DNA from: Dehalococcoidia bacterium
Lineage (GTDB): Bacteria; Chloroflexota; Dehalococcoidia; Lucifugimonadales; UBA3495
Length of the DNA stretch: 64,000 bases
NCBI GenBank assembly: GCA_022823505.1
Contig: JAJEIA010000022.1
Span: 17,284-81,283, forward strand
Reading direction: 5' to 3'
Part shown: positions 62,915 to 64,000 of the stretch, in pieces
Position numbering within the stretch: the first letter of the stretch is position 1
Layout: every line of letters begins with the position of its first letter
Notes under the pieces: model-generated
Seen by the model: the letters and a program-made list of their open reading frames with translations, nothing else
What the model was told of the DNA's origin: nothing
The model's database searches: none
Translations under genes and position numbers: made by a program

Positions 62915-63205
62915 ATGCACGATGAGATTACTTTGGAGCGGCTGGCCAGCGTACTGGACAATTGGGTCGTCCGAGGTATCAGAACCGACTGTCGCGGCCG
63001 GCAAAGCATCGCCTAGCTTGGCTGGGTTGAATATGGGAGCGGCCGGCGTCTGATACGAGTAGCCGTCTCAATTGACGACCAGAGGATAATATCGGCTTTT
63101 CTGGATAGGACTGCGACAGAGAAATTGAATAATGGCGACATGGGCTACTTCCAACGAAATTACGAAACGCTGGAGGTGCGAGATGAACCTGATCGCGCAC
63201 TATGA
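62915..63205 (+). pseudogene. Small DUF4258-like protein, broken by a TAG
   Basis: The frame MHDEITLERLASVLDNW continues to RGRQSIA, meets TAG at 63014-63016, and then reads on as LGWVEYGSGRRLIRVAVSID to a TGA at 63203-63205. The part after the TAG has the strand pattern of DUF4258-like small proteins, so the TAG is a nonsense change or an assembly error. The end overlaps the start of the next gene by 23 bp, the arrangement of a DUF4258-DUF2283 pair (from memory). The family assignment is tentative. Confidence 0.5.
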
Positions 63206-63587
63206 CCCGGAAATCGATGCGGTAGGCCTACACTACGGCCAACCAACGTGCGGTGGCTACGAGGTGGCGGAGAACTGGTCGATCATATTGCACGTGCCTG
63301 AAGATGGGAGCCGCTGTGCGACCGCGTTGGAAGTCATTGGCATCAGCGCGTGGCTGCCCCTCGGCAAGCGGGGCTACTGCGAGGAAACGGATACGCTCAC
63401 TATTGGCCGTGGCGCGGAAACCGCAACCGTCGTTGCCGAGAACGGCGACCTGGTAGCGTACTGGCGACCAGACCAATACGATCCGAGTTATTTGCTGCCC
63501 ATTGCAGTTGACCTCCGCAATGCGTCACAGCATCTAGCGCCGGTGATTGAGGCAATGTCCCAACCTTTGAACGCCACCAATCGTTAA
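63183..63587 (+). CDS. DUF2283-like small protein
   Basis: A 134-residue protein beginning MNLIAHYDPEIDAVGLHYGQ, the strand pattern of DUF2283, followed by a mid-part ATALEVIGISAWLPLG. GGAGGT five bases before the ATG at 63183 fixes the start. It overlaps the end of the broken DUF4258-like frame. Such pairs may be toxin-antitoxin-like, but no mechanism is visible in the sequence. Confidence 0.6.
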   Translation: MNLIAHYDPEIDAVGLHYGQPTCGGYEVAENWSIILHVPEDGSRCATALEVIGISAWLPLGKRGYCEETDTLTIGRGAETATVVAENGDLVAYWRPDQYDPSYLLPIAVDLRNASQHLAPVIEAMSQPLNATNR

Positions 63588-63645
63588 CGTACCCGAAGAA
63601 AACCAACCTGCCCCGTCAACCTCGTCAGCAATAAGGAGCCGAATC

Positions 63646-64000
63646 ATGGCGCAAGCACAGGAAGGAAACCTCAACGGTCTGCCCCGGGAGAAACTCGCCG
63701 AGGTACTCGATTCATTCCGCGACCCTGAAGTATTCAACGCGGTTACCGGCCCCTGGAAGTCCCGCGTGGTCTGGCAGGACGGCATGCGCGCCCGCGCCTA
63801 CATGCGCAACCACCAGGTGGACATGGACGAGCCCGGTGACCTCACCGCCACCGACGTGGCCGCCAGCGCCCACGAGCAGTTGCTCTCGGCCATCGGCAGT
63901 TGCATGACCGTCGGCTTCGTGGTCAACGCCACCAAGCAGGGCGTTCGCGTCCACGACCTTGAAATTTCCGTGGAAGGCTACTTCGACAACATCCGCAAGT
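63646..64000 (+). CDS. OsmC-family protein, 3' partial
   Basis: The first 118 residues of an OsmC/Ohr-type protein. AAGGAG eight bases before the ATG supports the start. The helix with the first redox cysteine reads LLSAIGSCMTVGFVVNATKQ, and GVRVHDLEISVEGYFDN follows as usual. The second cysteine and the end of the gene are outside the window. It probably reduces organic hydroperoxides or binds an acyl group. Confidence 0.88.
   Translation, partial: MAQAQEGNLNGLPREKLAEVLDSFRDPEVFNAVTGPWKSRVVWQDGMRARAYMRNHQVDMDEPGDLTATDVAASAHEQLLSAIGSCMTVGFVVNATKQGVRVHDLEISVEGYFDNIRK

Noticed and set aside
63014..63016. TAG in the DUF4258-like frame as pyrrolysine
   Set aside because: Pyrrolysine is restricted to a few methylamine-related proteins and no pyl genes are seen. 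A nonsense change is much simpler.
1..64000. CRISPR arrays, tRNA or rRNA genes, including tRNA-Sec
   Set aside because: No regularly spaced repeats and no cloverleaf-like or rRNA sequence were noticed when reading both strands. A dedicated tRNA search was not possible.

Overview
The window is GC-rich, densely coded bacterial DNA with no rRNA, tRNA, phage or transposase gene that I can see. The content suggests a free-living Chloroflexota bacterium, possibly of the SAR202/Dehalococcoidia lineages. Supporting signs are several near-identical SDR dehydrogenases, many amidohydrolases, GMC oxidoreductases and alpha/beta hydrolases, UGSC- and GrdB-like selenoproteins, dispersed short palindromes, and a dnaN gene away from dnaA. 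This placement is inference, since no marker gene was searched.

Layout. 0-5 kb: the end of a peptide-type ABC importer (binding protein and two permeases) and a zinc-ribbon/membrane/beta-propeller protein. 5-9.5 kb: a GMC oxidoreductase-amidohydrolase pair, a CavAb-like ion channel and an orotate phosphoribosyltransferase. 10-18.5 kb: a one-piece GAF-PAS-pseudokinase-receiver-winged-helix regulator, a gamma-glutamyltransferase, an XRE regulator with a membrane domain, a metallohydrolase and ispH. 18.6-26.3 kb: a potassium-channel-like protein with an aberrant filter, two SDRs, a Uma2 nuclease, an MFS transporter, a TlpA-CopD-Trm112 run and a PIN toxin-like pair. 26.3-31.4 kb, minus strand: a UGSC selenoprotein, its partner, a HEPN-like pair, a beta-propeller protein, a third SDR and a frameshifted HepT with MntA. 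31-45.5 kb: assorted enzymes including separated hydantoinase A and B genes. 45.7-48.9 kb: a GrdB-like selenoprotein, then dnaN and an abasic-site (SRAP) protein. 49-54.6 kb: a partner-switching signalling set (STAS, PP2C phosphatase with receiver, RsbW-like kinase) followed by a lipoprotein solute receptor and a membrane histidine kinase. 54.9-60.7 kb: a fused selenoprotein followed by an amidohydrolase and three alpha/beta-hydrolase-fold proteins. The last 3 kb hold a MetE-like enzyme, a broken DUF4258-like/DUF2283-like pair and a truncated OsmC protein.

The main result is three genes in which a TGA codon must be read as selenocysteine. They are a UGSC protein (TGA at 26620-26622, minus), a GrdB-like protein (46198-46200, plus) and a large protein at 54934-56655 (TGA at 55240-55242). 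Each TGA is followed by a hairpin whose loop starts 18-19 nt downstream. The large protein is a fusion of the UGSC domain with the roughly 350-residue protein that is encoded just upstream of the stand-alone UGSC gene. Split and fused copies in one window imply that the two domains form one functional unit, probably a redox enzyme of unknown substrate. A normal gene caller would break all three genes at the TGA.
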